A stretch of DNA of 64,000 nucleotides. Origin: Pedobacter sp. N36a (GTDB lineage Bacteria; Bacteroidota; Bacteroidia; Sphingobacteriales; Sphingobacteriaceae). This document shows positions 23,621-32,242 of this stretch, piece after piece (the first letter of the stretch is position 1; the number at the start of each line of letters is the position of its first letter). Location of the stretch: the NCBI RefSeq assembly GCF_014472395.1, contig NZ_JACSZW010000003.1, positions 372,001-436,000 of the forward strand, written 5' to 3'. Both the position numbers and the translations under genes were made by a program. The notes under the pieces were generated by a model, which was given only the letters and a program-made list of their open reading frames with translations, made no database searches and was not told where the DNA came from.

Positions 23621-24787
23621 TTAGCGGCGAATCACTACAGGCTCCGAAGCCAGGAATACTGGCGCAGGAAAAGGAATCACTTCCCTATTCACATAGCGGT
23701 CTGTCTGATAAGTTTCTTTTCCCAGTTTCTTTAGCATCTTGTAATGAGATTTTAAAGCATCGCTGAAAGTAATACATTCATTATATGGCAAATCATACTC
23801 TGCTGCGGTTTCTTTTACGATTTTGCTGATGGCAGGGTAATGGATGTGACAGATTTTAGGAAATAAATGGTGTTCTACCTGTCTGTTTAAACCGCCGCAT
23901 AAGAAAGCTGCCAGGGAACTGTTTACGGCAAAGTTGGCTGTAGTCTGCAATTGGTGTGCTGCCCAGGCCTCTTCAATGTTACCATCTTCATTAGGCATGG
24001 GAAATTCTGTAGACTCTACCACGTGTGCCAGCTGGAATACCAGGCCTAATACCAATCCCTGTGCAAATTGCATCACCAGAAAACCAATGATAAATTGCCA
24101 CCAGGTAATGTTCATCACCAATAAGGGCAGTACAATAAACAGGAAGTAATAAATGGCTTTATAAAAAAATAGGTTGAAGTATTCGATTTTAGGATGGCTC
24201 AATACATGCTCGCCTACTTTTTTCTGAAAGAATTTCTTGTAATCTTTCCTGAATACCCAGGAAAGCATGGCCAGGCTGTATAGCGCAAATGCATAAAAAT
24301 GCTGGTATTGCTGTACCTTGTTGACCGTTTCTGAGTTGGAAAAGCGGATGAGTCCTGGCGCCACATCAATATCCTCATCATGACCTGCAATATTCGTATA
24401 GGTATGGTGCACAATATTATGGGTAATGTTCCAGACATAAGGACTCGCACCCAGCAAATTAAATATAAAGCTGAAAATTTTATTTACTGCAGGGTAAGGA
24501 GATAGTGCTTTGTGGATGGCATCATGGCAAACGTTAAAACCAACGAAGGCACCAAATACGCCCAGCATAATGGCCAGTAGTAACATCACAGGCGCGCTGA
24601 AATTACCCATTAACAAGAGCAGATAGATGCCCGTTAAGCCGCTGAGAAAGAAAAAAACTTTGAACCACATTGCCGGATTGGCATAACTGGTGGTGTTATT
24701 TGCTATAAAATAAGCATCAACTCGTTTTCGTACTGTAGTGTAAAATGTTGATTTATTGGTGTTTGTAAACTTTATTTTTCTCGCCAT
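23621..24787 (-). CDS. Fatty acid desaturase family protein
   Basis: A membrane di-iron desaturase acting on acyl lipids or acyl-CoA, 388 residues with four main membrane helices. The three histidine boxes are HDAIHKA (about residue 108), HNIVHHTYTN (about 141) and QVEHHLFP (about 307), the last with the QxxHH pattern of front-end/linoleoyl-CoA-like desaturases. No cytochrome b5 domain is fused. Likely adjusts membrane fluidity. The regiospecificity is not readable. Confidence 0.92.
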   Translation of the reverse strand: MARKIKFTNTNKSTFYTTVRKRVDAYFIANNTTSYANPAMWFKVFFFLSGLTGIYLLLLMGNFSAPVMLLLAIMLGVFGAFVGFNVCHDAIHKALSPYPAVNKIFSFIFNLLGASPYVWNITHNIVHHTYTNIAGHDEDIDVAPGLIRFSNSETVNKVQQYQHFYAFALYSLAMLSWVFRKDYKKFFQKKVGEHVLSHPKIEYFNLFFYKAIYYFLFIVLPLLVMNITWWQFIIGFLVMQFAQGLVLGLVFQLAHVVESTEFPMPNEDGNIEEAWAAHQLQTTANFAVNSSLAAFLCGGLNRQVEHHLFPKICHIHYPAISKIVKETAAEYDLPYNECITFSDALKSHYKMLKKLGKETYQTDRYVNREVIPFPAPVFLASEPVVIRR

Positions 24788-24971
24788 AAATTATTTTGTC
24801 CGTACTTAATGTATGGCTTAATCTCTCTCTATTTTTAGCTAATGTAGCACAATTAATACCAGGATGTTTATTTCCTATATTATTATTTAGTTACGAAACT
24901 GCGAGCAGTTTAGATTTTCATCTATATTTACCCTAAATTAATGGTTATATATCAACTGTTTTTGGCAATAG

Positions 24972-25985
24972 ATGGAGCGCATCAATATCAAGCAATTAGC
25001 TAAAGCCCTGAATTTATCTACTTCAACGGTTTCCAGGGCTTTCAGAGACAACAGTGACATCAGCAAGGAAACGAAGGAGAAAATCCTGACGAAGGCAAAG
25101 GAGTTAAACTATCAGCCGAATCACTATGCAAGTAACCTGAGGGAACAGAAAAGTAAAACGATTGCGGTAATTGTTCCGGAGCTGGCGAATAATTTTTTCT
25201 CCCAGGCCATTCATGGCATTGAAAAAATTGCGAGAGGGAGGGGGTATCATATTTTAATCTATGCCACCGATGATGATTATGAGAAAGAAGTTTCCTTCAT
25301 CCGACATTTACACAATGGCAGAGCTGATGGGATCATCATGTCGGTTTCTGGCGAAGCAAATGACCATACGTACCTGAATGAATTGAGTCAGGAGCGCCTG
25401 CCTTTGGTGTTTTTCGACCGGGTTTATGAGGACATCATTACACCAAGGGTAATTACCAATGATTACGACAGTAGTTTTTCAGCCACAGAACACCTCATCA
25501 AACAAGGCTGTAAAAAGATTGCCTATCTGGTGATCAATAAAAATTTATCCATAGGTAAGTTTAGGATGCAGGGTTATATTGATGCCCTGGCGAAACATGA
25601 AATTCCTTTTGATGATCGTCTGGTAGTTGACTGTACCAATAGTTACGCGAAAAACTCCCTGATTTTAAAGCGATTGCTGCTGGATGTTAAACCTGATGGG
25701 ATCTTTACTTCTGTAGAACGACTGGCTTTTGCCACTTACTACGCCTGTTATGACCTGAAAATCTCTATACCTGAAGAATTGATGGTGATTGGTTTCTCTA
25801 GTCTGGAGATCGCACCTTTATTGAATCCTTCTTTAACTACGATTACACAACCCGCTACTAAAATAGGAATTGAAGCCGCGAACCTTTTGTTTAGGATGCT
25901 GGAAGATCCGATAGAGGTAAACCCAAATCAAAAGGTGGTACTCAATTCTAAGCTGATCAAAAGACGTTCTACGGAGCGGGATTAG
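24972..25985 (+). CDS. LacI family transcriptional regulator
   Basis: A 337-residue repressor/activator with the classic LacI headpiece (NIKQLAKALNLSTSTVSRAF), hinge region (NYQPNHYASNLREQKSKTIA) and a periplasmic-binding-protein-like sensor domain (VIVPELANNFFSQAIHGIEK; VFFDRVYEDI). It stands directly upstream of the starch/maltodextrin genes and is their probable regulator. Its likely operator is the perfect palindrome at 26243-26256 between this gene and susC. Ligand is inferred to be a malto-oligosaccharide or derivative. Confidence 0.94.
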   Translation: MERINIKQLAKALNLSTSTVSRAFRDNSDISKETKEKILTKAKELNYQPNHYASNLREQKSKTIAVIVPELANNFFSQAIHGIEKIARGRGYHILIYATDDDYEKEVSFIRHLHNGRADGIIMSVSGEANDHTYLNELSQERLPLVFFDRVYEDIITPRVITNDYDSSFSATEHLIKQGCKKIAYLVINKNLSIGKFRMQGYIDALAKHEIPFDDRLVVDCTNSYAKNSLILKRLLLDVKPDGIFTSVERLAFATYYACYDLKISIPEELMVIGFSSLEIAPLLNPSLTTITQPATKIGIEAANLLFRMLEDPIEVNPNQKVVLNSKLIKRRSTERD

Positions 25986-26027
25986 TTTTAAGCAATACTT
26001 CTGGATAACGACTGCTGTACCTCATTA

Positions 26028-26080
26028 CCCTGATCAAAAAAACGCCCTTTTTTACGCAGAAAATCAGGGCTTTTTTATGG
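26028..26080 (+). terminator. Probable lacI terminator
   Basis: CCCTGAT (26028-26034) can pair with ATCAGGG near 26064-26070, and an alternative stem pairs GCCCT with AGGGC; both are followed by a T6 run (26071-26076). The two foldings are mutually exclusive. Confidence 0.55.
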
Positions 26081-26159
26081 TGTTTTTGCAGCAGGTAAAG
26101 CCAGCTTTTTTAACGCTAAAAACCAGCCTTTTTTATCCTCCCAAAACAGGTGTTTTTTT
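26048..26159 (+). repeat. Array of five T6-7 tracts with C/G-rich preceding cores
   Basis: T runs begin at 26048, 26071, 26106, 26129 and 26153, spaced 23, 35, 23 and 24 bases. Most follow CAG/GCC cores (CAGGGC, CCAGC, CCAGCC, CAGGTG). A 12-base direct repeat TTTTACGCAGAA occurs at 26050-26061 and 26184-26195. Confidence 0.6.
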
Positions 26160-26242
26160 CAAAAACTTTTCCAGGTTTTATGATTTTACGCAGAATTCTG
26201 CCTCTTCCTTTCCACAAGTTTTCCTAAAGCTGTGGAAAACGT

Positions 26243-26256
26243 CGGGAACGTTCCCG
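26243..26256. promoter_or_regulatory. LacI-type operator, perfect palindrome CGGGAACGTTCCCG
   Basis: A 14-base perfect palindrome with the central CG and AACGTT core typical of LacI-family sites. A further half site CGTTCCCG follows at 26261-26268. It lies 296 bases before susC and 258 bases after lacI. Confidence 0.7.
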
Positions 26257-26551
26257 GTATCGTTCCCGAAAAACAGGCCAAAAACAACTAAGTGTAAAAA
26301 TTACACATTGAAACTTGATTTTTGTTTATAACGCTCTGAATATTAAGGTTTAATATTTAATGCTGCTAGATTTTTGAAAACACAAAAACAAATTTTTAAT
26401 CTCATTTTTTGATTTTTCAGATATAAAATATGGTGTTAAAAAAAAATAACATATAATATTTTGATTTCTCAGCTACGCTTTGCTTATTTACCAAGAGCAT
26501 AACTCACACTGTACACTAACCAAATATTTACACTAAAAACGAGCTATAAAT

Positions 26552-29533
26552 ATGAAAGTATTTTACCTGCTGAAGCCTTGTTTATTGCTGTTCATTGTTC
26601 TTGCAACATTGACAGCTCAGGCGCAAACCAGTTCACTAACTGGAACAGTATTAGATGAGACCGGACTGCCACTTCCCGGTGCATCTATCCAGATCAAAAG
26701 TATCAATAAGAGCACCACTACCGACGCCGCTGGAAAATACCGCCTGAGCGGATTGCCAAACGGTGCAGCAACCGTAATTGCCAGCTATATCGGTTATACT
26801 TCTTTAACGCAGGAAGTAACGATCTCTGGTAATACCGTTTTAAACTTATCCATTAAACCTGACGCCCAGAACTTAAACGAGGTGGTTGTGATTGGTTATG
26901 GTACTCAGCAAAAGAAAGATTTAACAGGATCCATCGCTACGGTGAGTGCTAAAGATTTCCAAAAAGGAGCCATTACTTCACCAGATCAATTGATTCAAGG
27001 TAAAGTAGCCGGTGTGAATGTCGTTTCCAATGGTGGACAACCAGGAGGAGGAAGTACCATCCGTATTCGTGGCGGGGCTTCCCTGAATGCCAGTAATGAT
27101 CCACTAGTAGTGATTGATGGGGTGCCATTTAGCGGTAACACCCTGAGCAATGCGCCAAGCCCGCTTTCGCTGATCAACCCGAACGACATTGAGACCTTTA
27201 CCATCCTGAAAGATGCGAACGCAACTGCGATCTATGGTTCAAGAGCCTCTAATGGCGTTATTTTAATTACCACTAAAAAAGGAAGCTCTGTAGATCCCGT
27301 GATTAATTTCAATACCAATAACTCTTATGAAACGGTGGCTAAAAAAGTAGATGTACTTTCTGCAGATCAGATTCGTGCTTATGTCAACCAGTTTGGGAAT
27401 AAGAGTTATGATGATGATCCGACACATACCTACAAAGCTTTATTGGGAAATGCCAATACGGACTGGCAGGATGAAATCTATAAAAATGCCTTTTCTACCG
27501 ACAATAACTTAAGCATTGGTGGTATTTTCAAAAATGTACCTTACCGTGTTTCTGCAGGTTATCTGGACAAACAAGGTTTGCTGATCACGGATAAATTTGA
27601 ACGTGCAACCGGTTCATTCAGCATTTCGCCAAGATTGTTTACAGATCACCTGAAAATTGACCTGAGTTTAAAAGGATCTTTAACAGAAGCTAGATTTGCC
27701 AATGAGGCCGCAAGAGCTGCAGCCATTCAGTTTGATCCAACGCAGTCAGTGAATGCAGATAACCAGTATGGCAATTATTTCGAATGGATCAAAGGCGGTG
27801 TGCCCAATCCAAATGCACCTCGTAACCCGGTTGCTTTAGCACGCTTACGCAACAATGTTGGTAAGACCGAAAGAAGTTTCGGTAATGCGAGGTTCGATTA
27901 TTCTTTCCACTTCCTTCCAGAATTACATGCCAATTTAAACCTTGGTTATGACCTTTCTAAGGGATACGGTAGAATCTTTGTACCAGCGTATGCAGCACAG
28001 AATGCCTCTACCCAAGGTTTTCAGGGCAGTTCTTTAGATGAGCAAAATAATAAAGTAACGGAATTTTACCTGAACTATGCCAAAGACCTGACTGGTATTA
28101 AAAGCAGGATAGAAGCGACTGCAGGTTTAGGTTATTACGATAATTCGAGTACCAGTCACAGTTATAATGAATATAAAGGAGACGGTACTACCATCACTAA
28201 AATACCGCCATTTCCATTTAATGTAGAAAGAGAGAAACTGAATTCTTACTATGGTCGCTTGATCTATACTTATGATGAAAATTACGTGCTTTCTGCTACC
28301 ATGCGTGCAGATGGTTCTTCCAGATTTGGAGAAGATCACCGATGGGGATATTTCCCTTCTGTAGGTTTTACCTGGAGAACCATTGGTGAAGATTTCATGA
28401 AAGACAGCAAGGTATTCTCCGATTTGAAATTCAGATTAAGTTATGGCCAGACCGGAAATAAAGACGGTATCGGTAACTATAATTACATGGCTAAGTATTT
28501 CAAGAATACCAACCAGGGACAATATCAGATTGGTGATACCCTTTATGATTACTATACACCATCAGCTTATGAGCCTGATTTGAAATGGGAAACAACTACC
28601 ACTTACAATGCAGGATTAGACTATGGATTCTTTAAAAACAGAGTTTACGGTAGTGTAGATGTATATTACAAAAAAACAAAAGACCTTTTATCAACTGTAG
28701 ATATTCCTTCAGGAACAAATTACAACAACCGTTTGCTGACCAATGTGGGTAATATGGAGGTTCGTGGTTTAGAAGCCAGCATCAACGTGGCAGTAGTTAA
28801 AACGGAGCATACCAGCTGGGATATCGGCGTTAATATGGCCTACAACAAAAGAGAAGTCACCAACCTTACTTTTGATTCTGACCCTAATTTCAAGATTGAT
28901 GCAGGTGGTATCACCGGAGGTACTGGTAACAATATCAAGTACAATGCAATTGGCCAGGCTCCTGGATCTTTCTTCGTGAGAAAACAGGTTTACGATGCAA
29001 ATGGAATGCCTTTAGAAGGGGTATATGCTGATCTTGACGGCAATGGCGTAGTAGATGCAAACGATAAATATTTCTACCATTCTCCGGATCCAAAATTCAC
29101 TTTTGGCTTTAACTCTGCTTTTAGCTACAAAAAATGGACGTTGAGCACGGTATTGAGAGCCAATATCGGCAACTACGTGTATGATAACGTATCTTCTAAC
29201 TTCGGCGTGAGGAGCAATATCCTAAGCCCAAGTGGATTGATCAACAATGCCAATGTGGATGTGTATAAAACCAATTTCAGCAACAATGAATACCTAAGTG
29301 ATTACTACATGAAAAATGCATCCTTCCTGAAAATGGACAATTTGGGATTGGCATTTGATGCAGGTAAAATCTCTAAAAATGGAAATACTACCCTTCGCAT
29401 ATCGGCAAATGTGCAGAATGTGTTTGTGCTGACTAAATACAAAGGACTGGATCCAGAAATTACTACAGGTATCGATTATAACTTATATCCAAGACCTAGA
29501 ACTTACACATTGGGCTTAAATGTTGGCTTTTAA
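26552..29533 (+). CDS. SusC/RagA family TonB-linked outer membrane protein
   Basis: A 993-residue outer membrane transporter that imports oligosaccharides with energy from TonB. Order: signal peptide ending AQA, a carboxypeptidase-regulatory-like domain at about 28-105 (SLTGTVLDETGLPLPGASIQ), the SusC-specific EVVVIGYGTQQKKDLTG box, the plug domain (IRIRGGASLNASNDPLVVID, ATAIYGSRASNGVILITTKK), and a C-terminal beta-barrel ending LGLNVGF. Length is typical. With the following SusD it forms the lidded outer membrane complex. Context points to starch-derived maltodextrins. Confidence 0.96.
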   Translation: MKVFYLLKPCLLLFIVLATLTAQAQTSSLTGTVLDETGLPLPGASIQIKSINKSTTTDAAGKYRLSGLPNGAATVIASYIGYTSLTQEVTISGNTVLNLSIKPDAQNLNEVVVIGYGTQQKKDLTGSIATVSAKDFQKGAITSPDQLIQGKVAGVNVVSNGGQPGGGSTIRIRGGASLNASNDPLVVIDGVPFSGNTLSNAPSPLSLINPNDIETFTILKDANATAIYGSRASNGVILITTKKGSSVDPVINFNTNNSYETVAKKVDVLSADQIRAYVNQFGNKSYDDDPTHTYKALLGNANTDWQDEIYKNAFSTDNNLSIGGIFKNVPYRVSAGYLDKQGLLITDKFERATGSFSISPRLFTDHLKIDLSLKGSLTEARFANEAARAAAIQFDPTQSVNADNQYGNYFEWIKGGVPNPNAPRNPVALARLRNNVGKTERSFGNARFDYSFHFLPELHANLNLGYDLSKGYGRIFVPAYAAQNASTQGFQGSSLDEQNNKVTEFYLNYAKDLTGIKSRIEATAGLGYYDNSSTSHSYNEYKGDGTTITKIPPFPFNVEREKLNSYYGRLIYTYDENYVLSATMRADGSSRFGEDHRWGYFPSVGFTWRTIGEDFMKDSKVFSDLKFRLSYGQTGNKDGIGNYNYMAKYFKNTNQGQYQIGDTLYDYYTPSAYEPDLKWETTTTYNAGLDYGFFKNRVYGSVDVYYKKTKDLLSTVDIPSGTNYNNRLLTNVGNMEVRGLEASINVAVVKTEHTSWDIGVNMAYNKREVTNLTFDSDPNFKIDAGGITGGTGNNIKYNAIGQAPGSFFVRKQVYDANGMPLEGVYADLDGNGVVDANDKYFYHSPDPKFTFGFNSAFSYKKWTLSTVLRANIGNYVYDNVSSNFGVRSNILSPSGLINNANVDVYKTNFSNNEYLSDYYMKNASFLKMDNLGLAFDAGKISKNGNTTLRISANVQNVFVLTKYKGLDPEITTGIDYNLYPRPRTYTLGLNVGF

Positions 29534-29544
29534 TTTTTATCAGG

Positions 29545-31131
29545 ATGAGAAATTTATTTAAAATATTCACCATATCAAGCGTTTTACTGGTCTTTATCAG
29601 CTCATGTAAAAAGGACGCCTTGAACTTACGACCTACTAATGATTTAGTAGCGGATCAGGCTTATGCCAGCCCAGCTGGATACAAAAGTCAACTGGCTAAA
29701 TTGTATGCCAGTTATGCGTTGACCCATCCTAGCGGCGCGACTGCAGAAAGTGACATCGGCGGATTAAATCCAGGATTTACAGATTTCCTGAGGTTGTTCT
29801 GGATGTCACAGGAATTGCCAACAGATGAAGCCATCTGCGGATGGAATGATGACGGTATTCCGGATTTGGATAAGATGACCTGGACTTCTGAGAATATATT
29901 TGTCAGAGGTTTATATTCCAGAAGTATTTATCAGATTACCGTTTGTAATGACTTCCTGAGAGAAAGTACACCAGAAAAGTTGGCGAGCCGTAACATCACT
30001 GGTCAGGATGCAACAAATGTACAGCGCTACCGTGCGGAAGCCCGCTTCCTTCGTGCCTTCCAATATTGGGTATTGATGGATGGTTACGCGAATCCTCCTT
30101 TTGTCACAGAAGAGGACCTGATCGGAAAAATTCCTCCCAGACAAATTCAAAGAGCAGAGCTTTTCAAATATGTAGAGTCAGAATTGAAAGCAATTGAAGG
30201 AGACCTGGCTGCACCAATGACCAATGAATATGGTCGTGCAGATCAAGGTGCAGACTGGTCGTTATTAGCCAGGTTATACCTGAATGCTCAGGTATATACC
30301 GGTACAGCCAGATATACTGATGCCATTACTTATTCCAGTAAAGTGATCAATGGTGGTTATAGCTTATCACCGATTTATAAAAATCTGTTTTTAACAGACA
30401 ACAGAACTACTAGTAAAGAGAACATCCTGACCATTAATTATGATGGATTGCATACGCAGAATGATGGTGGAACAACTTACCTGATCAATGCAGCAATTAA
30501 CGGAGACATGAACCCTGCTTCGTTTGGTGTGCCAACTGGTGGATGGGGCGGTAACCGCAGCCGGATTAACCTCCCTAAATTATTTACAGACTACTCTGGT
30601 ACTACTGATCAAAGAGCAATGTTTTTTGGCCAGAAACTGGAAAATGATGATGTGAATACTTTTACGGATGGTTTAAGGGTGGTCAAGTTTAGAAATGTGG
30701 ATTCAAAAGGAGTTCCGGCACCTTCAAATGAAGGAAAATTCAGCTCATTGGATTTTGCATTATTCCGCCTGGCTGAACAATACCTGATCTATGGCGAAGC
30801 AGTAGCCCGTGGTGGTGCTGGCGGTTCAACCGGACAAGCAATTACCTATGTGAATAATCTCCGTCAGCGTGCTTATGGCAATACTTCAGGAAATGTATCT
30901 GCAATTAGTGTTGATTTCTTCCTGGATGAGCGTGGCAGAGAATTGTACTGGGAAGGTTTCCGCCGTACAGATTTAGTCCGCTATAACAAGTTTACAGAAG
31001 CGGGTTATTTATGGCCTTATAAAGGTGGCGTGAAATCAGGAAAAGGAGTAGATGCCACACGTAATATCTATCCATTGCCGCTGGCCGACCTGATTGCCAA
31101 TACCAATCTGATTCAAAATAAAGGTTATTAA
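29545..31131 (+). CDS. RagB/SusD family nutrient-binding lipoprotein
   Basis: The 528-residue outer-surface lipoprotein that pairs with SusC as the substrate-binding lid. Signal with lipobox ISSC (C21) and the usual KKD after it; SusD-type TPR-like helices (RYRAEARFLRAFQYWVLMDG) and the C-terminal RagB motif (DERGRELYWEGFRRTDLVRY, then NIYPLPLADL). It starts 11 bases after the susC stop, in the same operon. Confidence 0.96.
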   Translation: MRNLFKIFTISSVLLVFISSCKKDALNLRPTNDLVADQAYASPAGYKSQLAKLYASYALTHPSGATAESDIGGLNPGFTDFLRLFWMSQELPTDEAICGWNDDGIPDLDKMTWTSENIFVRGLYSRSIYQITVCNDFLRESTPEKLASRNITGQDATNVQRYRAEARFLRAFQYWVLMDGYANPPFVTEEDLIGKIPPRQIQRAELFKYVESELKAIEGDLAAPMTNEYGRADQGADWSLLARLYLNAQVYTGTARYTDAITYSSKVINGGYSLSPIYKNLFLTDNRTTSKENILTINYDGLHTQNDGGTTYLINAAINGDMNPASFGVPTGGWGGNRSRINLPKLFTDYSGTTDQRAMFFGQKLENDDVNTFTDGLRVVKFRNVDSKGVPAPSNEGKFSSLDFALFRLAEQYLIYGEAVARGGAGGSTGQAITYVNNLRQRAYGNTSGNVSAISVDFFLDERGRELYWEGFRRTDLVRYNKFTEAGYLWPYKGGVKSGKGVDATRNIYPLPLADLIANTNLIQNKGY

Positions 31132-31149
31132 TCCTAAGCAGAAATTGAG

Positions 31150-32163
31150 ATGAAATCAAACACTATAAAATATATTTCCTTTGTTTTAGTGGCCATAGGT
31201 TTATGGTCCTGCAAAAAGGATGGAACAGACCTGGTGGCAAATGTGAGTCCGGCAGGTACGCTTACGGCAAGCAGCACTACACTTAATTTATCTTTAGCCA
31301 CGGCAACGAGTCCGGCAGTAACTTTTACCTTTCCTGCTCCTGTGGTGACAGGTGTTATTGTTCCGGTAACTTCTACCATTCAGATTGATCTGAAAGGCAG
31401 AAACTTCGCCAATCCTAAAGAAACGGTAATAGCAGGTACGACTTATTCGCCAACTGTGGCTGCCATCAATGCCATCTTGCTGAGTTTAGATCAAAAAGCC
31501 GGAACTCCAGCTGAGCTGGAAGTGAGGTTGAAATCTGCTCCTTCGCCAAATGCGGTGACTTATTCGAATGTGATCACGCTAAAAGCAACGGCTTATTCTG
31601 CGTTTTCATGGATCTACGCCCCAGGTGCTTACCAGGGATGGGCACCGGCAACAGCTGACAGTCTGGTTTCTCCAGATAGCGATGGTAAATACTTAGGAAT
31701 TATTGTATTTCCAACTGCCCAGTTAGAGTTCAAGATTACGCCGGTAAAAAACTGGGACCTTTCTTATGGTGTTCTTGCCGGATCGCTAAGCAGTGCAGGA
31801 AATGCGGCAAATTTAACCGCGCCAAAAGCTGGTCCGCAACTGATTACAGTAGATATGAACACGAAAGCATTTAAATTTGAAGATTCAAAAATATGGGCCA
31901 TGACAGGCAGTGCTACACCACTTGGATGGGGCAGTGATATTGACATGAAATTCATCAATGACGGAAAAGGCACTTATAAAGTAACCGCAAATCTGTTGGC
32001 CGGAGAATTGAAGTTCAGAGCGGATCGTGCCTATGATTTCAATTATGGTGGAGGTGGTGGTAATCTTGTATTTAATGGGGGCAATATTACTGTTGCCGCA
32101 GCAGGAAACTATACCATTACATTAGACATCCCAAATTTAAAATACTCACTCGTTAAAAATTAA
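31150..32163 (+). CDS. SusE/SusF-like starch-binding outer membrane lipoprotein
   Basis: A 337-residue lipoprotein with lipobox LWSC (about C20) followed by KKD. An N-terminal SusE domain (TLTASSTTLNLSLATATSPA) is followed by two carbohydrate-binding-like modules with conserved tryptophans (YAPGAYQGWAPATADSLVSP and IWAMTGSATPLGWGSDIDMK). SusE/SusF proteins bind starch at the cell surface and tune which oligomers are taken up. Directly after susD (18 bases) and before a strong terminator. Confidence 0.9.
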   Translation: MKSNTIKYISFVLVAIGLWSCKKDGTDLVANVSPAGTLTASSTTLNLSLATATSPAVTFTFPAPVVTGVIVPVTSTIQIDLKGRNFANPKETVIAGTTYSPTVAAINAILLSLDQKAGTPAELEVRLKSAPSPNAVTYSNVITLKATAYSAFSWIYAPGAYQGWAPATADSLVSPDSDGKYLGIIVFPTAQLEFKITPVKNWDLSYGVLAGSLSSAGNAANLTAPKAGPQLITVDMNTKAFKFEDSKIWAMTGSATPLGWGSDIDMKFINDGKGTYKVTANLLAGELKFRADRAYDFNYGGGGGNLVFNGGNITVAAAGNYTITLDIPNLKYSLVKN

Positions 32164-32168
32164 TACCC

Positions 32169-32219
32169 AAACAGGTAGTCCTGCATTCTCTCTGGCATGC
32201 GGGACTACCTGTTTTTTTT
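32169..32219 (+). terminator. Strong terminator inside the sus locus
   Basis: A stem of about 17 pairs (32169-32186 with 32197-32212, one wobble) and a long T run. It separates susCDE from the downstream catabolic enzymes. Confidence 0.9.
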
Positions 32220-32242
32220 AATCCATCCTCAATCTTTTGCTC

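Larger units (their letters stand above)
25986..26551. other. Regulatory gap between lacI and susC
   Basis: 566 bases without a credible gene. Contents: a probable lacI terminator and T-tract array (26028-26159), an 8-base inverted repeat TTTCCACA/TGTGGAAA (26209-26238), the LacI-type operator (26243-26256) and an AT-rich susC upstream region. An 84-codon frame at 26077-26331 is rejected as low-complexity. Confidence 0.7.

Noticed and set aside
26077..26331. 84-codon open frame between lacI and susC
   Set aside because: Phenylalanine/lysine-rich low-complexity product from T-tracts and the operator region, no ribosome site, no recognisable domain; the region is regulatory.
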